This document shows positions 28,701-37,606 of a stretch of 57,112 nucleotides of DNA, one piece after another. Under the pieces are notes generated by a model that saw only the letters and a program-made list of their open reading frames with translations, ran no database searches and was not told where the DNA came from. Every line of letters begins with the position of its first letter. Position 1 is the stretch's first letter. The position numbers and the translations under genes are program-made. The DNA comes from Streptomyces poriferorum (GTDB lineage Bacteria; Actinomycetota; Actinomycetes; Streptomycetales; Streptomycetaceae). Where the stretch lies: assembly GCF_019399235.1 (NCBI RefSeq), contig NZ_JAELVH010000123.1, positions 1 through 57,112 on the forward strand. The letters run 5' to 3'.

Positions 28701-29046
28701 CGAGGATGAGCTCGTCCGCGTCCCGGCCCGCCACCTCGACGACCGGCAGTTCGATCCGCAGTTCGTCGAGGATGACCTGGAGCGGTTCCACGCCGTCGAA
28801 GTGGAAGACCGTGCGCAGCGACTCGTGCCGCTCCACGACGCTGTCGAGCGCCCGGCGCAGCGCCGTGACGTCGAGCGGGCCGCGGATGCGCGCCGCCGCG
28901 AGCACGTTGTACGTCGGCTGATCCGGGTCGACCTGGTCGAGCAGCCACAGGCTCTGCTGGCTGAAGGACGTCTCGGCCATCAGCGGCTCGTCGTCCGCCG
29001 GCCGGTCGTCCGTCGCCGCGGACCCGGTCTCTGGTGCGGTGGTCAT
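25792..29046 (-). CDS. NRPS module C-A-T, code suggesting a basic amino acid
   Basis: The 1084-residue synthetase has a C domain (residues about 25-450, HHIITDG at 149-155), an A domain (about 470-970, YTSGSTGRPKG near 620, LTANGKID near 960) and a T domain (LGGHSLL near 1014). The start at 29046 follows an AGGAG site. My alignment to the phenylalanine-activating model gives the ten-residue code D-V-E-S-I-G-V-C-T-K. I know no exact match, but the front D-x-E-S-I-G recalls the lysine code DAESIGSVCK of bacitracin synthetase, and E239 suits a cationic side chain. The neighbouring hydroxylase belongs to a family acting on Arg, Asn or Lys, which fits. The specificity is inference. Confidence 0.92.
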   Translation of the reverse strand: MTTAPETGSAATDDRPADDEPLMAETSFSQQSLWLLDQVDPDQPTYNVLAAARIRGPLDVTALRRALDSVVERHESLRTVFHFDGVEPLQVILDELRIELPVVEVAGRDADELILAEIERPFSLDTGPLLRMRLLRRSPEEHIAVLTMHHIITDGWSSGILFQELSLCYEAHASGRRPQLEPLPLQYVDYAVWQRESLRGETLTGLVDYWRDRLAGLAPLQLPTDRPRPAEPSSAGAVHAFTIPTALVTRVDRLAREHEASPFMVFLAAFNVLLGRYSGSDDISVATPVAGRGRSELAGLIGFFVNTLPLRVDSSGDPAFTELIGRAREACLGAYAHQELPYEKLVEELRPARYAGLGGPLSQVMFSLQNLPQEGWSAGGLSFEAMPVATRTAKFDLSLEITPGPEFADATLEYSTELFDADTVERMARQFVTLLHSIATRPQEPVSRLRLFEEDERDLLLGSARESAPDAEGPPECLHRAFASRAAAAPDAVAVVCGPRRLTYAELDAAADRLAWHLRDRGVGPGTPVAVLLPRSPELITAYLGVLKAGGHYVPLDPDYPSDRIDYMVTDSEASLVITTAECAAQPYLRGREPVLLDALAPTARQGPPPDETTPDQLAYLIYTSGSTGRPKGAMNTHRGVTAFARAMAGSLGFTPQDRALQLAPLGFDVVAEEVYPHLLTGGSIALPDGKPPLATEELWELVAATGATVLSTTPSRLGAITQAERDAAPSCLRILIFGSEAAPALGRLMPWRQWPGRLVQVYGVTEAACTSVAAPVDYDGAADAIAPLGRPLPHCRAYVLDAWLEPVPPGVAGELCLGGPSVGRGYHARPGLTAERFVPDPHSATPGARLYRTGDVVSRRADGTLQFVGRSDAQVKIRGYRVEPGEVEAVLNRHPGLSGGAVVARPDALGAQQLVAYPVPVAGGEAGPGELRDFLAERLPEWMVPALYVPLAELPLTANGKIDRAALPDASGAAASARYVAPRTPVEEELARIWSELLGLDRVGVHDNFFDLGGHSLLAVRMLADVSETLGIQVPMRVLFTIEPTVAEVAQHIFELLLADSGDSPDDVAGTDGNAGATEGAGA

Positions 29047-29087
29047 GGGGGCTCCTGTCGCGGTGGGCGGGCTGGCGGACACACCTC

Positions 29088-29121
29088 GTACGGGAACCCG
29101 GCCCCGGCCGGGTTCCCGTAC
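29088..29121. terminator. 16-bp stem hairpin between hydroxylase and C-A-T gene
   Basis: GTACGGGAACCCGGCC pairs perfectly with its complement across a CC loop. It sits in the 81-nt gap downstream of the hydroxylase and just upstream of the NRPS start. It could end or attenuate the leftward transcript. Confidence 0.65.
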
Positions 29122-29127
29122 GCCGTC

Positions 29128-30213
29128 TCAGACCAGCGCGCGTCCGTGCGAGCCGTAGCGGCGGTCCTCGGAATCGCGGAGGTTCGACGTGACGTTGATG
29201 CGCCGCAGCCAGCGATCGGTGCCGTCGTAACGGGCCTTGAAGGGCCGGCGCCCGTGGATCGCCCGCTTGTTGTCGATGAGCAGGAGCTCGCCCGGGGCCA
29301 GGGAGACATCGCGCAACCGGGTGTCGAAGGCCGCGATCACGGTCTCCAGCGCCTTCTCGGCGGCGGGGTCCGAGAGCGAGCGCTCCATGAAGGCCGGGTC
29401 GATGCGGATGAACGGGGCGTCCTGGCTGCCGCTCAGAATCGCGGTGGGCCGGGGACTGCTGTTCATCTCGGCGATCTGCCGGAACGCCTTGTCGGCCCAG
29501 GCGTCGGTCTCGAGCCCGGTCGTCGTCTCGTTGAACGCGGCGGTGTGCGACTCGTCGGGGAGAATGATGAACCGCTCCTCGAAGAGGATCCTCCTAGTCT
29601 CCGCGTCCAGCCGCAGGTCCTGGGCGGGCGCGAAGGTCGTGGGCACCCGGTCGGGGTTGCGCAGGCAGAACAGCATGATCCAGTCGGCGCGCAGCGGGTG
29701 GAACGCGTCCTCGTTGTGCCACTCCAGGTTGACCGTGGAGCTCGAACCCAGCTGGGAATCCTCGTGCCCGGCCACCGGGAAGACGTCCAGGACCAGCCGG
29801 CCACGCTGCTGGGTGAGATAGGAGATCGGGTCGCCGATCAGCGAACCGATCAGCAGGAGGACCGCCGCTGCCCGGTCCGTCTCGCGGCTCCGGGGATCGT
29901 CGGTGTACTCGAGCGGCGTCGGGCCGAGCGCCGCGGCGTCCAGCGGAAGCCCGGAGACGACCAGGCCCCCGTACGGCTGCCCGGTGAGCCGGAATTCGGT
30001 GAGCCGCCGGCGCAGGCGGAACGGAAGCTCGTGGGAGCGGACCGAGATGCGGTTCAGCCGGTCTTCGAGAGGGCGCCTCGGGTCCTCGTCGAGGAGGGTG
30101 TCGGTGATGTCGCGGACCGTCGCGCTCTCCTGTCCGTCCAGAGCCAGGCAGGGCACACCGTCGTCCGCCCGGATCTCGAGGTCTTCGGCTTCTTCGGCAT
30201 GTGCCAGTCCCAC
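29128..30213 (-). CDS. Fe(II)/2-oxoglutarate amino-acid beta-hydroxylase (VioC/AsnO type)
   Basis: This 361-residue oxygenase belongs to the clavaminate-synthase-like group that hydroxylates free amino acids such as Arg (VioC, OrfP), Asn (AsnO) or Lys. The iron ligands are H166 and E168 in WHNEDAFHP and H320 in AIHGRRPF. The 2-oxoglutarate arginine lies in DRWLRRINVT. The start is the GTG at 30213, behind an AGGAGG site at 6-nt spacing. VioC binds the guanidine with two aspartates in its RVDGDF motif. Here the motif is RIDPAF, so only the first aspartate (D272) is kept and the substrate may not be arginine. It probably feeds the basic-code A domain downstream. A copy of the cluster motif lies 76 nt upstream. 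Confidence 0.9.
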   Translation of the reverse strand: MGLAHAEEAEDLEIRADDGVPCLALDGQESATVRDITDTLLDEDPRRPLEDRLNRISVRSHELPFRLRRRLTEFRLTGQPYGGLVVSGLPLDAAALGPTPLEYTDDPRSRETDRAAAVLLLIGSLIGDPISYLTQQRGRLVLDVFPVAGHEDSQLGSSSTVNLEWHNEDAFHPLRADWIMLFCLRNPDRVPTTFAPAQDLRLDAETRRILFEERFIILPDESHTAAFNETTTGLETDAWADKAFRQIAEMNSSPRPTAILSGSQDAPFIRIDPAFMERSLSDPAAEKALETVIAAFDTRLRDVSLAPGELLLIDNKRAIHGRRPFKARYDGTDRWLRRINVTSNLRDSEDRRYGSHGRALV

Positions 30214-30259
30214 GTTCAGCCTCCTGGAGTCAACGGCCAGGGTCGGGGCCGTTCGCGAA

Positions 30260-30307
30260 AGGCTGGCAGTGGTCCGGTACCGCCAGGCAGTCGGGAACCT
30301 TCCTGAC
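30260..30307 (-). promoter_or_regulatory. Cluster promoter motif upstream of the hydroxylase gene
   Basis: On the minus strand, GTCAGGA-AGGT-TCCCGAC (30307 to 30290) is followed by TGCCTG. After 24 nt comes CAGCCT (30265 to 30260), a -10-like hexamer preceded by TGC. The motif ends 76 nt before the GTG. Three other cluster promoters share the same layout. Confidence 0.65.
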
Positions 30308-30335
30308 ACCCCGGGCCCGGCGGCGCCGGCCACGC

Positions 30336-30728
30336 TCACCCGGTCACGGTGTGGCCCGCCTCCCGCAGTACGGAACAGGCTTCGGCCCGGCGCTCGCGGG
30401 GCACCAGGACCAGGTCGCTGAGGTAGCTCGACGAGACGAAGACCGGGACGCCCGCTGCCGCGAGCGGGCCGAGCACGGCCGCCAGCATGCCGGGCAGGTC
30501 GAGGCCGTGCGACGTCTCGCCGTAGAGACCGGCCCAGCGCTGTGGAGCACCGGGTGCATCGGGCTCCGCCGCCGGGGCCGGCGGTATCTCGCGCACCACG
30601 GTCAGGCCCTCCGGCGCCCGGTGCAGGACGTACCAGGAAGCGTCCGGCGGCAGTTGCCCGGCCGGCAGTTGTTCGACGGTGAACTCGGAGGGCAGCACCC
30701 GCAGGTGCTGCGCGGCAGCGGTGATCAT
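30336..30728 (-). CDS. ACT-domain protein
   Basis: This 130-residue protein resembles the ACT_7/CASTOR-like group. The first half ends in WAGLYGETSHGLDLPGML, and the C-terminal half has VPVFVSSSYLSDLVLVPRER, a match to the ligand-binding ACT strand-helix-strand. ACT domains bind amino acids. It has no DNA-binding or catalytic part. It lies upstream of the hydroxylase on the same strand and divergent from the exporter. It may sense or chaperone an amino-acid precursor, or be unrelated to the pathway. Confidence 0.78.
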   Translation of the reverse strand: MITAAAQHLRVLPSEFTVEQLPAGQLPPDASWYVLHRAPEGLTVVREIPPAPAAEPDAPGAPQRWAGLYGETSHGLDLPGMLAAVLGPLAAAGVPVFVSSSYLSDLVLVPRERRAEACSVLREAGHTVTG

Positions 30729-30834
30729 GTGCGCACCCTAGGGCATTTCGTCCGGAGCAGGCCGGGCCGTTGGGCCCCGGGACGGTTCGGACGAGGGGCC
30801 CATCGCCATGGTCCGGACCGTGCCGGGCCCGTGG

Positions 30835-30922
30835 GTCAGGAGGCTCCCTGACCGGCGGGCGCACGGGCCGCCGCCGTGGGGGATTCCCCCGACTGCTGCC
30901 CGCGGCACGGGGTTGCCAGTAT
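30835..30922 (+). promoter_or_regulatory. Two cluster motifs in the exporter/ACT divergent promoter
   Basis: Site one, GTCAGGA-GGCT-CCCTGAC (30835-30852), is a near-perfect palindrome that could serve the leftward ACT gene. Site two, GTGGGGG-ATTC-CCCCGAC (30876-30893), continues TGCTG. It is followed after 23 nt by CAGTAT (30917-30922), preceded by TTGC as in an extended -10. It ends 72 nt before the exporter start, matching the other cluster promoters. Confidence 0.65.
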
Positions 30923-30965
30923 CGGCGTACCTCTGCTGCTCAAGTGCCTCAGAAAGGAGGCGCCC

Positions 30966-32282
30966 GTGGTGGCTGAACCGAGCACCGCTACGGTGCCGAA
31001 ACGCCGCTTCGGGGCAGGATTCTGGCGGCTGTGGACCGCGACCTCGATCTCCGGGCTGGGTGACGGCGTCCGGATATTCGCCCTGTCCGTGTACGCCGCC
31101 ACCGTCTCCAGCGACCCCGTCGAGGTGTCGATGGTGGCGGTCGCCGGCCAACTGCCCTGGGTCCTGGTCGGTCCGTTCTCCGGCACCCTGATCGACCATC
31201 TCGACCGCTGGCGGATGCTCTGGATCTGCGATGTGGCCAGGGCCGTCGTCCTGGCGGGCTTCGTGTCGGCCATCGTCGGGGACCGGGTCACCATCACCGT
31301 CCTCGCGGCCACGGCCTTCCTGCTGAGCTCGATCGAGACGATGGCGGACAACCTGTCCCAGGCCGTCGTGCCCGATGTGGCCGGCTCCCATTCGCTGGAC
31401 TCGGCCAACAGCAAACTGCTGACCGGGCGCCTGGTCACGATGGAGTTCCTCGGCGCACCGGTGGGCACGGCCCTGTTCGCCACCGCACACCTGCTGCCCT
31501 TCGGCCTGGCCACGGTCTGCTTCGCCCTCTCCGCACTCCTCGTCTTCGGAGTGCGGCCGGCGTCGGGCCGCACGGCCGCGGACGAGGGACGGGTCACCCT
31601 GCGCCTGCTCGGGTCCCAGACCGGCGAGGCCGTGGTCTGGCTGTGGCGCCATCCGCTGCTGCGCACCGTCTGCGTGATGGCGGGGCTGCTGAACTTCGCG
31701 GTCCTCGCGGTGATGGGCGTCGCCGTCCTCTACGCCCTGCATGTGCTGCACGTCAGCGAGACGGTGTACGGCCTGCTGCTCCTGGTGATCGCGGTCGGCG
31801 GACTCGCCGGGCTGACCCTGGCCCCGAAGCTGATCGCGGGCCTGGGGCGCGGCCGTGTCCTCCAACTGTCTCTCGGCATCTGCCCGTTCGTGTTCGTGCT
31901 CGGCGGCATCACTTCGCAGCCGCTGATCGCCGCCGTCGTGTTCGCCTTCGCCGGGATCAGCGTCGCCCTGGTCAACGTGGTCACCACGACGCTGCGCCAG
32001 GCACTCATTCCACCGGACAGGTTCGGCCGGATCAACGGCGCCTACCGGCTGGTCATCAACGGCCTCTCCCCGCTCGGCGGCCTCGCGGGCGGGCTGACCG
32101 CGGACCGGTTCGGGCTGCGCGCACCCTTCTTCCTCGCGGCCGTCGTGCTCGCCGGGGTCACGTGCGCGGCCCTGCCGCTGCTCTCCAACCGCAGGATCGG
32201 CCACGTCCCGGACCAGGACGCCCGGCCCGGGCACGAGGACGCCGGGAGTCCGGCCGCACCTCCAGGAAAGGACGGCGAATGA
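30966..32282 (+). CDS. MFS transporter (MacrolideEfflux/MFS_3-like exporter)
   Basis: This 438-residue protein has about twelve membrane helices. The opening FWRLWTATSISGLGDGVRIF is typical of the MFS_3 / enterobactin-exporter-like group. The loop DHLDRWRMLWICDVARAVV matches the conserved D-R-x-x-R segment between helices 2 and 3. I chose GTG 30966, 5 nt after AAAGGAGG, with GTG 30969 equally possible. The stop overlaps the start of the membrane peptidase gene (ATGA). It is the probable exporter of the peptide product. The strict coupling to a peptidase suggests export and trimming as one step. Confidence 0.9.
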   Translation: MVAEPSTATVPKRRFGAGFWRLWTATSISGLGDGVRIFALSVYAATVSSDPVEVSMVAVAGQLPWVLVGPFSGTLIDHLDRWRMLWICDVARAVVLAGFVSAIVGDRVTITVLAATAFLLSSIETMADNLSQAVVPDVAGSHSLDSANSKLLTGRLVTMEFLGAPVGTALFATAHLLPFGLATVCFALSALLVFGVRPASGRTAADEGRVTLRLLGSQTGEAVVWLWRHPLLRTVCVMAGLLNFAVLAVMGVAVLYALHVLHVSETVYGLLLLVIAVGGLAGLTLAPKLIAGLGRGRVLQLSLGICPFVFVLGGITSQPLIAAVVFAFAGISVALVNVVTTTLRQALIPPDRFGRINGAYRLVINGLSPLGGLAGGLTADRFGLRAPFFLAAVVLAGVTCAALPLLSNRRIGHVPDQDARPGHEDAGSPAAPPGKDGE

Positions 32283-34636
32283 CCCTGCGCGAGATTCAGC
32301 TCCCCGCCACCGCCGCGGCCCCGGAGCAGACGCCCGGATCCGGCCGCCGGTGGCTGCCCGGACTGCTGGTCCTCCTGGTCACGCTTGCCGTGGCGGTCCT
32401 CGGTGTGCTGTCCGTCGCCACACCGCCCGACCCGCTGCCGGCCGACGCGCCCGCCGCGGAGTTCTCGGCCACGCGCGCCCACGCCGACGTGGAGCAGATC
32501 GCGACGGGGCCGCGCCCTGTCGGATCGACCGCGCACGATCGTGTACGGGACCAACTCGTGCGGAAGCTCCGCGGACTCGGGCTGGACCCGGTGGTCCACA
32601 AGGAGCTCGGCATCGACCGGACCCCCGGCCACACCATGGCGGCCCCGGTCCAGAACATCGAGGCCACGCTGCCCGGCAGCGACCCGACGGGCAGGGTCCT
32701 GGTCGTGGCCCACTACGACTCGGTGGAGATCGGGCCGGGGGCCACGGACGACGCGCACGGTGTGGCGGCGCTGCTCGAAACCGTACGGGCCCTGCGGTCG
32801 GGCCCCTCGCCGCGCAACGACATCACCGTCCTGTTCACCGACGCCGAGGAGCCGGGCCTGATGGGCGCCCGGGGCCGGCTCGCCGCCGAGGACCGGGGCG
32901 ACCCGGACCGTACCGTCGTACTCAATCTGGAGTCCCGCGGCACCTCGGGCCGCGCGGTCATGTTCGAGACCGGCGCGCACAACGCGGCGCTCGTGCCCGC
33001 CCTGGCCGACCACGCGCCGGTCACCACCTCGCTCGCCTACGAGGTGTACCGGCTGCTCCCCAACAACACCGACTTCACGGTCTTCCGCGAGGCCGGCTTC
33101 ACCGGAATGAACTTCGCCAACGTCGGTACGTCGGCCAACTACGACACCCCCCAGGACAAGCTCGCCAACTCCAGCAAGGCCTCCCTCCAGGACATGGGCG
33201 CCACGGTCCTCAGCGCCACCAGGAGCCTGGCCGCCGCGGACATCGCCGCGACCGGCAAGGGCGGCGAGGCCACCTACTTCACGCTCGGTCCGCTCCTGGT
33301 GCGCTATCCGGGCGCCCTGGTGCTGCCGCTGGCGGGGATCTCGGTGGCCGCGTGCGCCCTCGTCGTGTGGTTCGCGCTGCGGCGGCGCGCGGTCAGGAGC
33401 CGGACGCTGACGATCGCCGCCGCCACGGTGCCCCTGCCGTTGATCACGGCCGCCGCCGTCGGCTGGGCGGGCTGGCAGCTGATGACCCTCGTCCGGCCGC
33501 ACTACACGGGCTTCATCTTCGGGGACCCCTACCGTCCGGGCCCGACCGCGCTCGGCCTGTGCCTGGTGACCGCGGTGGCTGTCTGGGTCTGGGCGACGGT
33601 GCTGCGGCGCAGATGCGGTTCTCTGGAGCTGACCGCGGCGGTCACCTGCTGGCTGACCCTCCTCACCCTGCTCACCGCGCTGCTCGTCCCCGGCGCCTCG
33701 TACCTGTTCCTCTGGCCCGCCCTGACCGGCGCGGCCGGGTTCGCCGCCTCGGTCCGCCTGCCGGCGTCCTCCCCCTGGCGCACCGCCGTCGCGGCACTGC
33801 CGGCCGTGCCAGGCGCGGCACTGCTCGCCCCCATGGTGGCGCTGCTCTTCGCCGCGCTCGGCCTGGTACTCGCCATGGCGCCGCTGGTCGTACTCGTCCT
33901 GCTCGTCGCCCTGGTGGCGGCGCCGCTCGCCCGTCCTCTGGCACGGCGGCCGCTGTTCCTCAGGGCCGGTGCGGCGGCTCTCGCGGGCGTCGTCGTCTGC
34001 GGGATCGGTGTGGCCCGCGACGGCACGGACAGCGGACACCCCGCCCAGGTCAGCATGTTGTACGTCGCCGACGGGAAGGGGGCCCGCTGGGTGAGCTCGG
34101 GCCGGAGCGCTCACCCCTGGCTCGATCCGTACGTGGACGCGGACACCGCTCCGCTCGCGGCGGAGTTCCCGTATCTCAAGGAGCCGGACGAGTGGCGTAC
34201 CGGCCCCGCGCCCCGGGTCGAGGCCCCGGCACCGACCGCTCGCGTGCTCTCCACCCGGCGTGGCGACGACGGCTCGCGCGAGGTCACGGTACGCATCGGC
34301 GCAGCCCATGGCGCGACCAGCCAGCTGATGCTGTACGCGGACACCGGAAGCGGCGACGTGCGGAGCCTGACCGTGGCGGGGGAGGAGTGGCCCGGCGGAA
34401 ACAACAGACCCGGCGTGAAGGGCCGTTGGGGCTGGGGATTCACCTACGTGGCGCCGCCGGCCGAGGGGGTCGAGCTCCGGCTGAAGGTCGCGGGCGACGG
34501 GCCCCTGCGGCTGCGGCTGCTGGCGAAGTCCACCGGATTCCCGGAAGGGGCCCTGGCACAGGATCCGCCCGCCGATGTCGCCTGGGCTGCCTGGGATGCC
34601 GGGTTCACCCTGGTGGCAAAGGAGTTCACCGTCTGA
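32279..34636 (+). CDS. Membrane-anchored M28-family metallopeptidase
   Basis: The 785-residue protein has a signal-anchor helix (about residues 26-46), then an M28 zinc peptidase domain on the outer face, about eight membrane helices (about 340-580) and a C-terminal beta domain. Metal and catalytic residues are H145 and D147 in VAHYDS, D157/D158 in ATDDAHG, E190-E191 in FTDAEEPG and E218. Family members usually end the site with a histidine (Y-H-T-x-x-D); here it is NYDTPQD, with D289 at that position. It is translated in overlap with the MFS exporter. Membrane peptidases in some acyl-peptide pathways remove an acyl or acyl-amino-acid leader after export, and this gene is a candidate for such a step. 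Confidence 0.88.
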   Translation: MTLREIQLPATAAAPEQTPGSGRRWLPGLLVLLVTLAVAVLGVLSVATPPDPLPADAPAAEFSATRAHADVEQIATGPRPVGSTAHDRVRDQLVRKLRGLGLDPVVHKELGIDRTPGHTMAAPVQNIEATLPGSDPTGRVLVVAHYDSVEIGPGATDDAHGVAALLETVRALRSGPSPRNDITVLFTDAEEPGLMGARGRLAAEDRGDPDRTVVLNLESRGTSGRAVMFETGAHNAALVPALADHAPVTTSLAYEVYRLLPNNTDFTVFREAGFTGMNFANVGTSANYDTPQDKLANSSKASLQDMGATVLSATRSLAAADIAATGKGGEATYFTLGPLLVRYPGALVLPLAGISVAACALVVWFALRRRAVRSRTLTIAAATVPLPLITAAAVGWAGWQLMTLVRPHYTGFIFGDPYRPGPTALGLCLVTAVAVWVWATVLRRRCGSLELTAAVTCWLTLLTLLTALLVPGASYLFLWPALTGAAGFAASVRLPASSPWRTAVAALPAVPGAALLAPMVALLFAALGLVLAMAPLVVLVLLVALVAAPLARPLARRPLFLRAGAAALAGVVVCGIGVARDGTDSGHPAQVSMLYVADGKGARWVSSGRSAHPWLDPYVDADTAPLAAEFPYLKEPDEWRTGPAPRVEAPAPTARVLSTRRGDDGSREVTVRIGAAHGATSQLMLYADTGSGDVRSLTVAGEEWPGGNNRPGVKGRWGWGFTYVAPPAEGVELRLKVAGDGPLRLRLLAKSTGFPEGALAQDPPADVAWAAWDAGFTLVAKEFTV

Positions 34637-34770
34637 TGGGCGGCCGCAGCCGACGCCTCCCGCGACGGAGGTCGCCGCCCCCGGACGCCCGGCTCGACCG
34701 CACCGGACTCGTTGAAGGACAGGTATCCGCAAAGGGCGTCCGTCGGGGCGCACCACATCAGGAGGTTCAC

Positions 34771-34953
34771 ATGGCCGGTGGTACCCAGGACTATCAGGTG
34801 GTCGTCAACATCGAGGCGCAGTACTCGATCTGGCGGGCCGGGCGCGATCTTCCGGACGGCTGGAGCGAGGCAGGCTTCAGCGGATCCAAGGAGCAGTGCC
34901 TCGCGCACATCGACACCGTCTGGACGGACCTGCGCCCGCTCAGCGCCCGCTGA
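34771..34953 (+). CDS. MbtH-like NRPS accessory protein
   Basis: A 60-residue MbtH homologue behind an AGGAGG site. The signature residues are N13-I-E-A-Q-Y-S-I-W, then PDGWSEAGFSG, CLAHIDTVWTDLRP and the final R. It lacks about 8-10 residues at the N-terminus compared with typical members, and the proline after the first Trp is replaced by Arg. MbtH proteins bind A domains and support their folding and activity. It lies between the peptidase and a strong terminator, so it closes the exporter operon. Confidence 0.92.
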   Translation: MAGGTQDYQVVVNIEAQYSIWRAGRDLPDGWSEAGFSGSKEQCLAHIDTVWTDLRPLSAR

Positions 34954-34971
34954 CCGGTACCGGAGCCGTCA

Positions 34972-35029
34972 CGAAACGGCGTACGGGGCTCCGCCTTCGT
35001 CCGAAGGCGGAGCCCCGTACGCCGTTTCG
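34972..35029. terminator. 28-bp perfect stem terminator after MbtH
   Basis: The arm begins CGAAACGGCGTACGGGGCTC and pairs over 28 bp across a 2-nt TC loop with no mismatch. It separates the rightward exporter/MbtH operon from the leftward hotdog gene. Confidence 0.88.
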
Positions 35030-35045
35030 CGCTCGCGCGGAGCCC

Positions 35046-35780
35046 TCAGGCCGCGGGGCCCGCGTCGATGGCTATCCAGAGGGCGCTCGCCCGGGCCAGC
35101 AGGCGGCCCGTCCCCGCTTCGTACAGGGCCGTGACGTTGGTGGCGGTGCGGTCCTGGATGCCGTCGAGTCTGCCCACCACGACATAGTCCGCACCCGCGC
35201 GCGGGAGCTCGTCGATCGCCGCCGTCATCCGGCCGAGCAGCCTGGGGCGCCGGACCGGATCGGTCGTCCAGCCGCCCGGGCAGTCAAGGGCGGCCCAGAC
35301 GACCTCGGGCCGTACGAGACCGGAAGCGTCGGCCAGTTCGGGGCGCGGGCGCCAGCCGCAGGCGACCGTGTCCGGACGGCCCTCGACGGCCCCCGGCCGT
35401 AGCGACAGGCCGTCCTCCTCCCGCTCGGTGCCGCAGACGAAACAGGTCGGGAACGGGTGCCCGGCCCCGCTGAACGACTCCTGCGCCGCCGCCGCCGTCG
35501 TCGCGGAGACGGCGGCGGGCGCGGCAACGGCGCCGTTCGCCGCCGTGACCGTGGCGACCACGTCCTCCCCGTGCCAGGCGTGGCCACGTCGTCCGGCGGG
35601 CCGGTAGGCGAGCGGTGTGTCCAGCGGGACCGGCAGGTGCAGGGAGACCGCGAGCGGGCCGGTCAGATGGCCGGCGGACATGGCCAGCTCTGCCAGAACA
35701 CCGCAGGCGTAGCCGCCGTTGGCGCTGGTGGGGGGTCCGTTGAAGGCGGCGTCGACGGAGAAGGACGTTATCGGGGGCAC
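35046..35780 (-). CDS. Hotdog-fold thioesterase-family protein
   Basis: The 244-residue protein begins at GTG 35780 behind a GGAG site. FNGPPTSANGGYACGVLAEL marks the first hotdog domain (long helix with NGG), and PTCFVCGTEREEDGLSL is a Cys-containing linker. A second hotdog half ends at LLARASALWIAID. The layout resembles the 4HBT_3-like acyl-CoA thioesterases with two hotdog halves. It is divergent from the FAAL gene and shares its promoter region. It may handle acyl-CoA or acyl-carrier substrates of the lipid starter. The role is inferred. Confidence 0.78.
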   Translation of the reverse strand: MPPITSFSVDAAFNGPPTSANGGYACGVLAELAMSAGHLTGPLAVSLHLPVPLDTPLAYRPAGRRGHAWHGEDVVATVTAANGAVAAPAAVSATTAAAAQESFSGAGHPFPTCFVCGTEREEDGLSLRPGAVEGRPDTVACGWRPRPELADASGLVRPEVVWAALDCPGGWTTDPVRRPRLLGRMTAAIDELPRAGADYVVVGRLDGIQDRTATNVTALYEAGTGRLLARASALWIAIDAGPAA

Positions 35781-35869
35781 GGTGTCTCCTCGGCGGCAGG
35801 CGGCTGATCGTGCCAGCGACCCTAGAGCGCCCGGACGTTGCTCCGGGCCCCGGTCGGGGCTGCGCCGGT

Positions 35870-35916
35870 GTCAGGAGTCTTCCCGACTGTCTGCGTCCCC
35901 CGGGTGTGGCCAGGCT
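35870..35916 (+). promoter_or_regulatory. Cluster promoter motif upstream of the FAAL/NRPS gene
   Basis: GTCAGGA-GTCT-TCCCGAC (35870-35887) is followed by TGTCTG. After 23 nt comes CAGGCT (35911-35916), preceded by TGGC. The motif ends 85 nt before the ATG at 35973. It is nearly identical to the site upstream of the hydroxylase, including GGTGTCAGGA in front. Confidence 0.68.
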
Positions 35917-35972
35917 GTTCGCGTACCCACGGGTGGGTGTTCCCGCCGCGCCCTCGGACGACAGAGGTGCTG

Positions 35973-37310
<1,338 letters not shown>

Positions 37311-37516
37311 CGACCGTCCGCGGCGCCGTCGCCGCCGCGCACCGGATACGGCCGCACTCGGTCGTGCTGATCCGGGCCGGCAGCCTGCCGCGCACCTCCA
37401 GCGGCAAGGTGCAGCGGGGGGCCTGCAAGGCGGAGCTCCTGGCCGGCTCGCTGAAGACCGTCCACGCGGACCACGAGGGTGCCGCCGTGCCGACCGCCGA
37501 CGCGGCCCCTGCCTCC

Positions 37517-37606
37517 GCGCCCCGCGTTTCAGAGGCGCCCCGTGTTTCCGACGGGCCCCCCGTTTCCGAGGCGCCCCGCGTTCCCGACGGGCCCCCCGTA
37601 CCCGAG
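37517..37606 (+). repeat. Tandem 36-bp repeat in the FAAL-ACP linker
   Basis: Two 36-bp units start at 37535 and 37571 with GCGCCCCGYGTTYCCGACGG, preceded by an 18-bp partial unit. They encode APRVxDGPPVxE repeats, a flexible linker between the FAAL and its ACP. Confidence 0.75.

Noticed and set aside
26362..30306. Open frame of 1314 codons on the plus strand
   Set aside because: It is antisense to the clear C-A-T and hydroxylase genes on the minus strand. It has no motifs.
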